A DNA stretch of 64,000 nt, taken from the NCBI GenBank assembly GCA_019118745.1, contig DWYJ01000041.1, positions 19,651-83,650 of the forward strand, given 5' to 3'. Of this stretch, positions 8,735 through 16,713 are shown piece after piece. The notes beneath the pieces are model-generated. The model made no database searches. It had not been told where the DNA came from and saw only the letters and a program-made list of their open reading frames with translations. The DNA is from Candidatus Desulfovibrio gallistercoris. GTDB lineage: Bacteria; Desulfobacterota; Desulfovibrionia; Desulfovibrionales; Desulfovibrionaceae. Every line of letters begins with the position of its first letter. Positions within the stretch are counted from its first letter, which is position 1. The translations under genes were made by a program, and so were the position numbers.

Positions 8735-9277
8735 ATGAACCGAATCTGCAAGCTGGGATTGTTGTCCGCGGCCCTCATGCTGGCGCTCTTCGGCCAGGCG
8801 GCGGCGCAGGGCAAGGACGAGCCGCGCAAGGAAAGCGCCGTGCGGCCTGCGCCCAACGGGCTGGAGATCCCGAAAGACTTTGAGAACTAGGCCGTCATCT
8901 CCGTGTCGCACCGCACGGACCGCAAAAGTATGCGCGTCATCCTCGGCAACGATATCGCCGTGAAGGCGGCGCGTGCGGGACAAACGAACCCGTGGCCCGA
9001 CGGGGCCATCGTCGCCAAGGTGGCGTGGAGCGAGAAACAGGATGAGCTGTGGCCTGCCGCGGTGGTGCCGGACAAGCTCCTGAACGCGGAGTTCATGTTC
9101 AAGGACAGCAAGCGCTTTGCGGACAACGGCACGGGCTGGGGCTGGGCCAGATGGGTGGGCCCTGACCGGGAACCCTACGGCAAGGACGCGAATTTCGAGA
9201 AGGAATGCATCGACTGTCACGCCCCGGCGGCGGAGGACAGAGACTGGGTCTTCACGCACGGCGCAGCCATGCGCTGA
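8735..9277 (+). pseudogene. Cytochrome P460-like c-type cytochrome, interrupted by one in-frame TAG
   Basis: Frame 2 runs from ATG 8735 (GGAGG upstream) through a signal peptide (LLSAALMLALFGQAAA) to TAG at 8888-8890. It then continues in the same frame without indels to TGA at 9277. The two ORFs listed separately in the track are therefore one gene. Before the stop the sequence reads GLEIPKDFEN; after it, AVISVSHRTDRKSMRVILGN, the cytochrome P460 family block, where a Trp normally follows FEN. A TGG to TAG change fits exactly. The single heme site is CIDCH near the C-terminus. P460 cytochromes oxidise hydroxylamine or NO-type substrates in other bacteria. Without suppression this copy yields only a short secreted peptide. 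A sequencing error is the main alternative. Confidence 0.75.
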
Positions 9278-9301
9278 TGCGCCTGCCGACGTTCGATCCA
9301 C

Positions 9302-9327
9302 GGGCCGCCGCCAGGCGGCCCTTTTTT
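9302..9327 (+). terminator. Intrinsic terminator after the P460 locus
   Basis: The perfect stem GGGCCGCC/GGCGGCCC with loop GCCA is followed by six T residues, 24 bases after the P460 stop. Retention of a clean terminator suggests the locus decayed recently or is still transcribed. Confidence 0.88.
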
Positions 9328-9335
9328 CTGTGCAG

Positions 9336-9482
9336 CGTGCTGCCGTTGAAAAGGCGATACGCGAGGCGGCTGCACAGCGCCGCCCGGCCAAAACCCAGCG
9401 GGAAGCCCGCGTTTTCCCCGCGAAACGACAGACCGCAGAGAGTGGGGAACAAAGCCTTTCGACCGGAAAGTGCGCCAAGCTC
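9336..9482. repeat. Family 1 dispersed element, diverged copy
   Basis: It matches the full copy at 42167-42314 in the same orientation. Shared blocks are GTTGAAAAGGC, GCGAGGCGGC, CACAGCGCCGCCCGGCC, a CCCGCGTTTT...CCGCGAAACGACAG segment, and a degenerate CGACCGGAAAGTGC right end. Boundaries are approximate. The rest of the gap up to 9685 shows no gene. Confidence 0.6.
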
Positions 9483-9685
9483 CCGCCTGCCGTGCCTGCC
9501 GGCGGACGTGTCGCTGTCCCTCAGGGCGGGCTTTCCGCAATGTGAAAAAAAGAGCAGCAGATTTGTGGGGATGAGCGCTTCACAAGGGGGTGTCGTTTTG
9601 GTACGTTTGCCTATGAGTCTCCGTTTTCGGCGGGTCGTTTTGCAGCCGGCGGGGTGCGCCATTCATGACAAGGAGGGGCAAGGCT

Positions 9686-10504
9686 TTGCAAAAACGCTAT
9701 CTTCCTGTGACCATCGTGGTCGTGGTTCTGGCCGTCCTCGGCATAGGGGGGTATGTCGTCCCCCTGCTCATGCCGCAGGCGGCTCCTGTTTCGCCGCAGC
9801 GCATCCTGCTGCCCAACGCCGGCGGCGCCGTGGTCTTCGACCATAACGCCCATGCGGCACTGCCCGACATGACGTGCAGCACCTGTCATCACGACAGCCT
9901 GACGCCCAAGCCGGAGCCGGCCGCCGTGCGCTCCTGTGCGCAATGTCACGGCCTGACCTTTGACGAGAGCTTCCGCAAGGAACACGTCACCCGCTATGAC
10001 GGGGAGGCCTGCGTCACCTGTCATCACTACGAGCTTGCCCGCAAGGACTGGGGCCACAAGCGGCACGCCCGCGAGATGGGCCTTGATTGCCGGGACTGTC
10101 ACCACAAGGATACGGGGATCGAGCCCGAACCCCAGAACTGCGCCGACTGCCATGAAGCCGGCGCAGCGCCCACGCACAAGCCCGCCGAGTCCGGTACGCC
10201 GCCCAACCTCGCGGATGCCGTGCACGCCCGCTGCGTGACCTGCCATGAAGATCTGTTTGCCAAGAAGGTCAACGGCTGCGCGTCCTGCCACGATGTGAAG
10301 CCCATGCGGGAGCAGCCCGCCGAAGCGCGCAGCAAGGTGTCCCCGCTGTATGCCGACTGCGTCGTCTGCCATGAGGCGGGCGGCGACAAGCTGCTCCTGG
10401 GCCGCATGGACGCTTTCCACAAGCAGTGCATGGGCTGCCATGAGAGCAAGGGCAAGGGGCCGTTCAAGAAGGGGCAGTGCGCCCAGTGTCATACCTCGAA
10501 GTGA
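9686..10504 (+). CDS. dhcA: Membrane-anchored decaheme cytochrome c of the Rnf locus
   Basis: A periplasmic multiheme c-type cytochrome expected to exchange electrons between the Rnf complex and the periplasmic cytochrome pool. Ten CxxCH sites can be counted (CSTCH, CAQCH, CVTCH, CRDCH, CADCH, CVTCH, CASCH, CVVCH, CMGCH, CAQCH). Many other His residues are available as axial ligands. One uncleaved-looking N-terminal helix (VTIVVVVLAVLGIGGYVV) anchors it. The start is taken as TTG 9686 because AAGGAGG lies nine bases upstream. The track's ATG 9665 precedes that site and would add seven residues. RnfC begins seven bases after the stop. The same gene order is known for Desulfovibrio rnf loci. 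Confidence 0.9.
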   Translation: MQKRYLPVTIVVVVLAVLGIGGYVVPLLMPQAAPVSPQRILLPNAGGAVVFDHNAHAALPDMTCSTCHHDSLTPKPEPAAVRSCAQCHGLTFDESFRKEHVTRYDGEACVTCHHYELARKDWGHKRHAREMGLDCRDCHHKDTGIEPEPQNCADCHEAGAAPTHKPAESGTPPNLADAVHARCVTCHEDLFAKKVNGCASCHDVKPMREQPAEARSKVSPLYADCVVCHEAGGDKLLLGRMDAFHKQCMGCHESKGKGPFKKGQCAQCHTSK

Positions 10505-10511
10505 GGCAAGC

Positions 10512-11783
10512 ATGAAAGAACTTTTCCAGATGCTGCCGGATCCGCGTTTCCATCTGGTGTACGGCATCACGCAGCGATTCAGCGAGGGGCCAAGCCCGCG
10601 GCAGGTGCGCCTCAACCGTGAGGGCTTCAAGCTCCTGGAGGGCGTCAGCAAGAAAGCTCTGGTCTACCCCTACCAGAAGCTGGGCGTGCATCCCTCCCCG
10701 ACCAAGGGGGACGTGTTCTCGCCCATTTTCGGACGGATCACGGAAGTCAACGAGCGCTCCATCTTCGTGGAGGCGGTGGAGCCCGACGAGGAGCTGCGCG
10801 CCGCCGCCCAGAGCGTGGAGAAGGTCGATCTGCTGGCCATGCCCGAACGGGGCGCGGACCTTGTGCCCATCCTCAAGGGGCTCGGCCTCAATACCCGATC
10901 GCTCGGCCAGGACTGCGAGACCCTCATCATCAACGGCCTCAACCCCGATCCGGGCGTGACCTGGGCCGAACCCATGCTGCTGGCCCATCAGCGCAACCTG
11001 CACAACGGGCTGGAGATGCTGCGCCGTCTTTCTCCGGCCAAGCGCATCCTGCTGGCCGTGCCCAAGGAGATACGCCTCCAGCACCATGATGTGGAGATCG
11101 TGCACGTGCCCTCCCACTATCCGGCCAGCGTCAACGCCCTGGTCATCAAGGCCGTGACCGGCAAGGAACAGCCGGAAGGCGTGGGCATCGTGGGCCTGCA
11201 CAACGTCTGGAGCCTCGGCCGGGTGGCCGTGACCGGCCTGCCGCTGACGGAGACCGTCATCACCATCGGCAGCTTCACCCATTCCGGCAACTATATCGTG
11301 AAGGAAGGCAGCATGCTCGGCGAGCTGCTGGCCTTCGCCAACATCGAGCTCAAGGACGGGGATACCCTGGTGCGCGGCGGCCCGCTGCGCGGGGAGAGCA
11401 TCGAGAAGCTCTCGCGCAGCGTCACCAAGGGAGCCACGGGCGTCTTTGTGGTGGAAGCGGGCAGCGTGCCCGTCATGGAAGGTCACAGCCCCTGCATCAA
11501 CTGCGGGGCCTGCGTGCTGGTCTGTCCCGCCCGCCTGAGCCCCAACCTGTTGAGCCGCTATGCGGAATTCGCCCTGCATGAGCGGGCCCGCAAGGAATAC
11601 GTGGAGCAGTGTCTGGAATGCGGCCTGTGCGGCTATGTCTGCATCGCGCGGCGTCCCGTCCTGCAATATATCCGCCTGGCCAAACACAAGCTGGCCGAGG
11701 CCGATGCCGCCCGGCGTCTGGAAGAACTGAAACCCGTCGGACAAGAGGACGCCGCGTCCGGCGCCGCCAAAGGAGGCAACTGA
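10512..11783 (+). CDS. rnfC: Rnf complex subunit RnfC
   Basis: The peripheral, cytoplasm-facing NADH/flavin- and iron-sulfur-binding subunit of the ferredoxin:NAD+ oxidoreductase (Rnf) complex. The 423-residue product has the family N-terminal barrel-sandwich region (KLGVHPSPTKGDVFSPIFG). A flavin/NADH domain follows, then two 4Fe-4S motifs near the C-terminus, CINCGACVLVCP and CLECGLCGYVCI. The chosen ATG 10512 has a weak GAGGCAAG site. It is translationally coupled to rnfD through a TGATG overlap. Length and cluster count are normal for a short RnfC without the long Ala/Lys-rich enterobacterial tail. Confidence 0.96.
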   Translation: MKELFQMLPDPRFHLVYGITQRFSEGPSPRQVRLNREGFKLLEGVSKKALVYPYQKLGVHPSPTKGDVFSPIFGRITEVNERSIFVEAVEPDEELRAAAQSVEKVDLLAMPERGADLVPILKGLGLNTRSLGQDCETLIINGLNPDPGVTWAEPMLLAHQRNLHNGLEMLRRLSPAKRILLAVPKEIRLQHHDVEIVHVPSHYPASVNALVIKAVTGKEQPEGVGIVGLHNVWSLGRVAVTGLPLTETVITIGSFTHSGNYIVKEGSMLGELLAFANIELKDGDTLVRGGPLRGESIEKLSRSVTKGATGVFVVEAGSVPVMEGHSPCINCGACVLVCPARLSPNLLSRYAEFALHERARKEYVEQCLECGLCGYVCIARRPVLQYIRLAKHKLAEADAARRLEELKPVGQEDAASGAAKGGN

Positions 11784-12736
11784 TGACTACCGCGCCGTCT
11801 TCCGTGCTGCTGGCCATGAGCGCGCCGCCGTACTGGCATTGCGGGCGCAGCATCCGGCGGCAGAGCCTCTACATGCTGGCGGCGTTGCTGCCCGCCGTCT
11901 GCTTTGCCGTCTGGAACTGGGGCCTGCCCGCCGTGCGCGTCATGGCTCTGAGCGTCGCCGTCTGCGTGGCGGTGGAGGCCCTCTGTCAGCGCCTCATGGG
12001 CCGCGAGCTGGCCGTGGACGACCTGACGGCCGTCTGTTCGGGCCTGCTGCTGGCCTTCCTGCTGCCGGCGGATTCCCCGTGGTGGCTCGTCCTCATCGGC
12101 GCGGTCACGTCCATCACCCTGGGCAAGATGGCCTTCGGCGGCCTGGGGGCCAATCCGGTCAATACCGTTCTGGTGGGCTGGGCCGTGCTCTTCGTCTCCT
12201 TCCCCCTGCACATGGACGCCAATGCCGCTTCGCTGGGCACGTCCTTCGTGGACCCGCTGGTGCGGCTCAAATTCTTCGGGGCCGAACAGGCCGCCCACAT
12301 CCCGCTGACCGACCTGCTGCTCGGCCGTCAGATCAACGGGCTCGGGGCGGGGCAGATCGCCGCGCTTTTCGTGGGCGGTTCGCTGCTCTGCATGCGGGGG
12401 ATACTGCGCTGGCACTCGGCGCTGGGCTTCTTCCTCGGCGTGGCGGGCATCGCGGCCATCTTCCACGCTTCCGATCCGGCGCTGCATGCCTCGCCGCTCT
12501 ATCATCTCTGCACGGGCTCGGTCATGCTGGGGGGCTTCTTCCTGATCACCGACCCGGCCAACGCCCCGTCGCGTCCGCTGCCCATGTTCCTTTACGGGCT
12601 CATCGGCGGCGGGCTGGTGATGGCCATACGCAAATACGGCGTCTACACGGACGGTACGCCCTTTGCCATCCTGCTGGTCAACATGCTGACCCCGCTTCTG
12701 GACATGATCCGTCCCAAACCTTTCGGAGTGCGCTAG
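11783..12736 (+). CDS. rnfD: Rnf complex membrane subunit RnfD
   Basis: An integral membrane subunit of Rnf, homologous to NqrB, expected to carry covalent FMN and help couple electron flow to Na+ or H+ transport. The 317-residue protein is hydrophobic throughout. Family landmarks are the GGLGANPVNTVLVGW region and LGGFFLITDPANAP near the C-terminus. The ATG overlaps the rnfC stop by one base, with AGGAGG upstream. The rnfG ATG follows immediately after the stop. I could not place the flavinylated Thr with confidence. Confidence 0.94.
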   Translation: MTTAPSSVLLAMSAPPYWHCGRSIRRQSLYMLAALLPAVCFAVWNWGLPAVRVMALSVAVCVAVEALCQRLMGRELAVDDLTAVCSGLLLAFLLPADSPWWLVLIGAVTSITLGKMAFGGLGANPVNTVLVGWAVLFVSFPLHMDANAASLGTSFVDPLVRLKFFGAEQAAHIPLTDLLLGRQINGLGAGQIAALFVGGSLLCMRGILRWHSALGFFLGVAGIAAIFHASDPALHASPLYHLCTGSVMLGGFFLITDPANAPSRPLPMFLYGLIGGGLVMAIRKYGVYTDGTPFAILLVNMLTPLLDMIRPKPFGVR

Positions 12737-12737
12737 C

Positions 12738-13316
12738 ATGGGCGATATCCTACGCATGATCGTTGTGTTGTCGGCCCTGTGCGGCCTGAGCGGCTTTGCG
12801 CTTTCCTATCTCAAGATGGTGACGGCGCCGGGCATCGAGGAGCAGGTGCTCACCTACGTGCAGGGGCCGGCCATCCACAAGGTCTTCACCGGACTGGACA
12901 ATAACCCCATCGCCGATCGCAAGGCCTTCAGCCTGCCCGACGGGCGGGAAGTGCGCGTCTTCCCGGCGCTGCGCGGCGGTCTCCTGGTCGGGGTGGCCAT
13001 CGAGGACAAGGGCAAGGGCTACGGCGGCGCCGTCGGCGTCATGGTCGGCTTCAACGTGGCCGACGACACGCTGGCGGGCATCGGCACGACCGAACTCAAG
13101 GAGACCCCCGGCCTCGGCATGCGCATCGCCGAACCCGGCTTCACCGGGCAGTTCATCGGCAAGCCGCTGCCGGTGGCCCTCAAGGCGCAGGGCGGCGGCA
13201 TCGACGCCGTTTCCGGGGCGACCATCTCTTCCGCCGGCGCGGTGACGGCCGTCAACAACGCCGCCGCCGTCTACAAGGCTCTCAAGCCTGAAATCCTCAA
13301 GACCTGGGGCAAATAG
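12738..13316 (+). CDS. rnfG: Rnf complex flavoprotein subunit RnfG
   Basis: A periplasm-exposed flavoprotein subunit of Rnf anchored by one N-terminal helix. The FMN_bind domain carries the covalent attachment motif SGAT within DAVSGATISSAGA near residue 160; ApbE transfers FMN phosphoester to this Thr. The motif ETPGLGMRI is also typical of NqrC/RnfG. It is 192 residues long. It starts one base after rnfD ends and is eight bases upstream of rnfE. The apbE gene at the end of the operon supplies the enzyme that modifies this protein. Confidence 0.95.
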   Translation: MGDILRMIVVLSALCGLSGFALSYLKMVTAPGIEEQVLTYVQGPAIHKVFTGLDNNPIADRKAFSLPDGREVRVFPALRGGLLVGVAIEDKGKGYGGAVGVMVGFNVADDTLAGIGTTELKETPGLGMRIAEPGFTGQFIGKPLPVALKAQGGGIDAVSGATISSAGAVTAVNNAAAVYKALKPEILKTWGK

Positions 13317-13324
13317 GAGGCACC

Positions 13325-13993
13325 ATGAGCGTCATGCACGAATTTACCAAGGGCCTCTGGCAGGACTTGCCGCCCTTCCGCCTGGTGCTGGGCCTCTGTC
13401 CCACCCTGGCCGTGACCAGTTCGGCCAATAACGGTCTGGGCATGGGGGCTGCCGTCATCTTCGTCCTTGTGCTGTCCAACATGCTCATTTCCATGGTGCG
13501 CGGCATCATCCCCAAAAAGGTGCGCATCGCCTGCTTCATCGTCATCGCGGCCTCTCTGGTGGTGGCGGTGGAGCTGCTCATGCAGGCCTATGCCTATCCG
13601 CTCTATCAGCAGCTCGGCATCTTTGTGCCGCTCATCGTCGTGAACTGCATCATCCTGGCCCGCGCGGAGGCCTTTGCCGCCAAGAACGGCGTGGCCGCCT
13701 CGGTGGCCGACGGGCTGGGCATCGGGCTGGGCTTCACCCTGTCGCTGACCTTCCTGGGCTCCCTGCGCGAGATCCTGGGCAACGGGACCTGGTTCGGCAT
13801 GCCCGTCATGTGGGAGGGCTTCGAGCCGTTCCGCATCATGGTGCAGGCGCCGGGGGCCTTCATCTGCCTGGGGCTCATCCTGGCGGGGATGAACGTCATC
13901 AACGTCTGGCAGGCGCGGCGCAAGGGCCTGCGCGAGCCCGATCCGGTGGGTTGCAGCGGCTGCGGCTGCTGCTCGCTCGACAAGAAGGACTGA
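13325..13993 (+). CDS. rnfE: Rnf complex membrane subunit RnfE
   Basis: A six-helix integral membrane subunit of the NqrD/RnfE family, one of the paired RnfA/RnfE proteins that bind a membrane iron-sulfur centre. The family start (TKGLWQDLPPFRLVLGLCPTLAV) with its Cys, and the later VNCIILARAEAFA Cys, are in place. AGGAGG precedes the ATG by six bases. The C-terminus is unusual: it ends CSGCGCCSLDKKD, a four-cysteine cluster in a hydrophilic tail that I do not expect from the core family. Whether it binds metal is unknown. Confidence 0.94.
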   Translation: MSVMHEFTKGLWQDLPPFRLVLGLCPTLAVTSSANNGLGMGAAVIFVLVLSNMLISMVRGIIPKKVRIACFIVIAASLVVAVELLMQAYAYPLYQQLGIFVPLIVVNCIILARAEAFAAKNGVAASVADGLGIGLGFTLSLTFLGSLREILGNGTWFGMPVMWEGFEPFRIMVQAPGAFICLGLILAGMNVINVWQARRKGLREPDPVGCSGCGCCSLDKKD

Positions 13994-14005
13994 TAGGAGA
14001 CGGAT

Positions 14006-14581
14006 ATGGAAATCTTCCAGTTGTTCATTGCCGCCATCTTCGTCAACAACATCGTCCTTGCGCAGTATCTGGGCAACTGCCCCTATCTGGGCTGCTCCAA
14101 GGAAAAGAGCGTGGCGCTGGGCATGGGCGGCGCGGTGATCTTCGTCATCGTCGTCTCCACGCTCTGCACCTGGCTCATGCAGAGATACGTGCTGGCGCCC
14201 TACGGCCTCGGCTATCTGCAGACCATCGTCTTCATCGTGGTCATCGCCTCGCTGGTGCAGTTCGTGGAGATGTTCCTCAAGAAGATGGTCCCGCCGCTCT
14301 ACGCGGCGCTGGGCATCTTCCTGCCGCTCATCACCACCAACTGCGCGGTCATGGGGGTGGCCATCCTGGTGCAGCGCGAGGAGTACGACCTCGTGACCTC
14401 GCTGCTCTATGGTCTGGCTTCGGGCATGGGCTTCACGCTGGCTCTGCTGCTCATGGCGGGCATTCGCGAGCGTCTGGATACCTGCCGTCTGCCCAAGGCG
14501 CTGGCGGGAACGCCCATCGCGCTGATCATGGCCGGGCTCATGTCGCTGGCCTTCATGGGCTTCAAGGGTATGGCGCAGTAG
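14006..14581 (+). CDS. rnfA: Rnf complex membrane subunit RnfA
   Basis: A 191-residue integral membrane subunit, partner and paralogue of RnfE. The start FIAAIFVNNIVLAQYLGNCPYLGCS and later PLITTNCAVMG provide the conserved Cys residues for the intramembrane iron-sulfur centre. Six hydrophobic segments are visible. AGGAGA precedes the ATG. Forty-three bases separate it from rnfB, the largest gap inside the rnf genes, with no terminator in it. Confidence 0.96.
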   Translation: MEIFQLFIAAIFVNNIVLAQYLGNCPYLGCSKEKSVALGMGGAVIFVIVVSTLCTWLMQRYVLAPYGLGYLQTIVFIVVIASLVQFVEMFLKKMVPPLYAALGIFLPLITTNCAVMGVAILVQREEYDLVTSLLYGLASGMGFTLALLLMAGIRERLDTCRLPKALAGTPIALIMAGLMSLAFMGFKGMAQ

Positions 14582-14624
14582 CGCCGTCCGAACACGCCGC
14601 CTGCGGGCGGATGAGGATTCTGCT

Positions 14625-15509
14625 ATGGTGACGACATCCATCATCATCCTTTTCGGGCTGGGGCTGCTGGCTTCGGTGGTGCTGGCCGTGGCTTCGCGCG
14701 TCTTCTACATCAAGGAGGACCCGCGCGTGGAGGCCGTGCTGGAAGTGCTGCCCGGGGCCAATTGCGGCGGCTGCGGCTTTGCCGGTTGCGAAGGCTACGC
14801 CGCTGCGGTGGTCAATGACCCCAAGATCCCGGCCAACAGCTGCTGCGCCGGCGGCGCGCAGACCAGCATCGCCGTGGGCGAACTGACGGGCAAGACCGTG
14901 TCCGAGGCCGAGCCCCTCATGTCGCTGCGCCGCTGCGACAAGGTGGCCGGCAACGTGGCCCTGCGCTATCAATATCAGGGCATGCCCTCCTGCGCGGCGG
15001 CGGCCATGTTGCGCGGCGGCGTGGACAACTGCCAGTATTCCTGCCTCGGTTTCGGCGACTGCGTCGTGGGCTGCCCCTTCGAGGCCATGCGCATCGTCAA
15101 CGGCCTTGTGCAGGTGGATGCCCGCAAGTGCATCGGCTGCGGGCGCTGCGTGCAGACCTGCCCGCGTGGGGTGCTGGAGCTCGTGCCCAAGCGGGCCCGC
15201 GTGGCCGTGTACTGCAATACCCGCGACAAGCTGCGCGCCGTGACCGACATCTGCGACAGCGGTTGCATCAAGTGCTGCAAGTGCGTCAAGGCCTGTCCGG
15301 CCAAGGCCGTGCGGCTGGAGAACAACCGCATCGTCATCGACCAGCTGCAATGTCTTTCCTACGGCGGCGAGTGCAACGAGGCCTGTGTGGCCGGTTGTCC
15401 GCGGCATATCTTCCGCTACACGCGGGGCATCATGGAAGAGATACGCCCCGTTTCCGGGACCATCCCCCAGACCGCCGCTGCCGCCCCGCAGGCGTCCGCC
15501 CAGGAGTAA
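14625..15509 (+). CDS. rnfB: Rnf complex iron-sulfur subunit RnfB
   Basis: The ferredoxin-accepting iron-sulfur subunit of Rnf, anchored by one N-terminal helix. Its cysteine motifs in order are: the 4Fe-4S domain NCGGCGFAGCEGYA near residue 47, CGVGC-type clusters around 130-150, the ferredoxin motif CIGCGRCVQTCP, then CIKCCKCVKACP, and C-terminal CLSYGGECNEACVAGCP. This gives many more cysteines than the minimal RnfB, in keeping with anaerobe RnfB proteins that carry several additional clusters. It is 294 residues long and precedes apbE by four bases. Confidence 0.94.
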   Translation: MVTTSIIILFGLGLLASVVLAVASRVFYIKEDPRVEAVLEVLPGANCGGCGFAGCEGYAAAVVNDPKIPANSCCAGGAQTSIAVGELTGKTVSEAEPLMSLRRCDKVAGNVALRYQYQGMPSCAAAAMLRGGVDNCQYSCLGFGDCVVGCPFEAMRIVNGLVQVDARKCIGCGRCVQTCPRGVLELVPKRARVAVYCNTRDKLRAVTDICDSGCIKCCKCVKACPAKAVRLENNRIVIDQLQCLSYGGECNEACVAGCPRHIFRYTRGIMEEIRPVSGTIPQTAAAAPQASAQE

Positions 15510-15513
15510 CGTC

Positions 15514-16524
15514 ATGGTAAAGTCTTCCTCCCTTTTTCGTCCTCTTGCCGCCCGCTGCGGGCGGCGTGATTTCCTGCGCGGCCTGCTTCTGGGCGGCGGC
15601 GCGCTGGCCGGGATGGGCCTGCTGCCGGGGACGGCCCGGGCCCTCGCCCTGCCGGGAGCCGCGCCCTATGCTCGTACCGAACTCTTCATGGGCACTTTCG
15701 TGCGCGTGCAGATCGCCGGATGCGGTCAGGCGCAGGCCTCCGAGGCGGCGGAGCGCGCCCTCGGCCTGGGGCGGCGTCTGGCCGCCCTGTATGACCGGCA
15801 TGACGGCGGTTCTCCGGTGAGCGTGCTCAATGCGCGGGGGAGCCTGGACGGCGCTCCCGCCGAGCTGTGTTCCCTGCTGGAGCAGGCGGCCGCCATCCAT
15901 GCCCGCACGCCGCATTTCGACATCAGCGTGCTGCCCCTGCTGCAATGGCGGCAGGCCGCGGGCGCAGGCCCGGACGCGAAGGCGGACAAGGCGCTGCGCG
16001 AGCTCGTGGATGCCCGCGCCATCCGGGTGGACGGCAGCCGTATCCGGCTGCTGCGGCAGGGCATGGGCATCACCCTGGACGGCATCGCCAAGGGGGCGGT
16101 GGTGGACGCCATCTCCGCCGAGCTGCTCCGCTGCGGCTGCCCCGATCACCTCGTGGATGCGGGTGGCGACATCGTGGCCCGCGGTACGGCCGACGGCGGC
16201 AGGCCGTGGACCATCGCCGTGGAGGACCCCGAAAAGCGCGGCAGCTATCCCGCCGTCCTGCCTCTGCGGGATCAGGCCATAGCCACGTCCGGCAATTATG
16301 AGCAGTCCGGCGGGCATCTTTGCGATCCCCGCAGCGGCGCCGTCTCCCGCCTGCGTTCGTGCAGCGTGGTGGCCGGGCGGTGCAGCCTGGCCGATGCGCT
16401 GGCTACCGGCCTTTCCCTGCTGCCCGCCGGGCATGTGGCTGCGGGCGCGGCGGCCCATGCGGCGGCGAGCCTTGCCGTGGACGGCGGCGGACGTTCGGCC
16501 TTTTCGGCCAACTGGCCCGCGTGA
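15514..16524 (+). CDS. apbE: FAD:protein FMN transferase (ApbE)
   Basis: ApbE flavinylates Thr residues in FMN_bind proteins, here most likely RnfG and RnfD. It acts outside the membrane. The N-terminus contains a twin-arginine signal, RRDFLRGLLLGGGALAG, implying folded export. The core holds the family motifs FMGTFVRVQI, DGIAKGAVVDAI and the VDAGGDIVARG metal/FAD-binding loop, then ATSGNYEQ. At 336 residues it is of normal length. It is the last gene of the rnf operon: ATG 15514 is four bases after rnfB and a terminator follows at 16557. Confidence 0.94.
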   Translation: MVKSSSLFRPLAARCGRRDFLRGLLLGGGALAGMGLLPGTARALALPGAAPYARTELFMGTFVRVQIAGCGQAQASEAAERALGLGRRLAALYDRHDGGSPVSVLNARGSLDGAPAELCSLLEQAAAIHARTPHFDISVLPLLQWRQAAGAGPDAKADKALRELVDARAIRVDGSRIRLLRQGMGITLDGIAKGAVVDAISAELLRCGCPDHLVDAGGDIVARGTADGGRPWTIAVEDPEKRGSYPAVLPLRDQAIATSGNYEQSGGHLCDPRSGAVSRLRSCSVVAGRCSLADALATGLSLLPAGHVAAGAAAHAAASLAVDGGGRSAFSANWPA

Positions 16525-16556
16525 CGTGTCCCGGCGGCGGGCCGGGGACACGCGGC

Positions 16557-16594
16557 GAAGAGGGGAGAGCTTCCGGCTCTCCCCTCTTTCTTTT
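16557..16594 (+). terminator. Intrinsic terminator of the dhcA-rnf-apbE operon
   Basis: The twelve-base stem AGAGGGGAGAGC/GCTCTCCCCTCT is followed by TTTCTTTT, 33 bases after apbE. Confidence 0.88.
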
Positions 16595-16713
16595 GCGCTG
16601 CCCGGCATGGGGAGCGCGGGTCTTTCCGCCTTGTCAATATTCTAGGAATATTCTAGAAAAAGGGACATCGTCCACCGGGCAGCCGCCCGCTCCCAGAAAA
16701 AGAGAAAACGATC

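Noticed and set aside
8888-8890. Pyrrolysine or selenocysteine recoding in the P460 gene
   Set aside because: The codon is TAG, so not selenocysteine. The position is normally Trp, and no pyl genes or downstream element are visible. A nonsense mutation or sequencing error is simpler.
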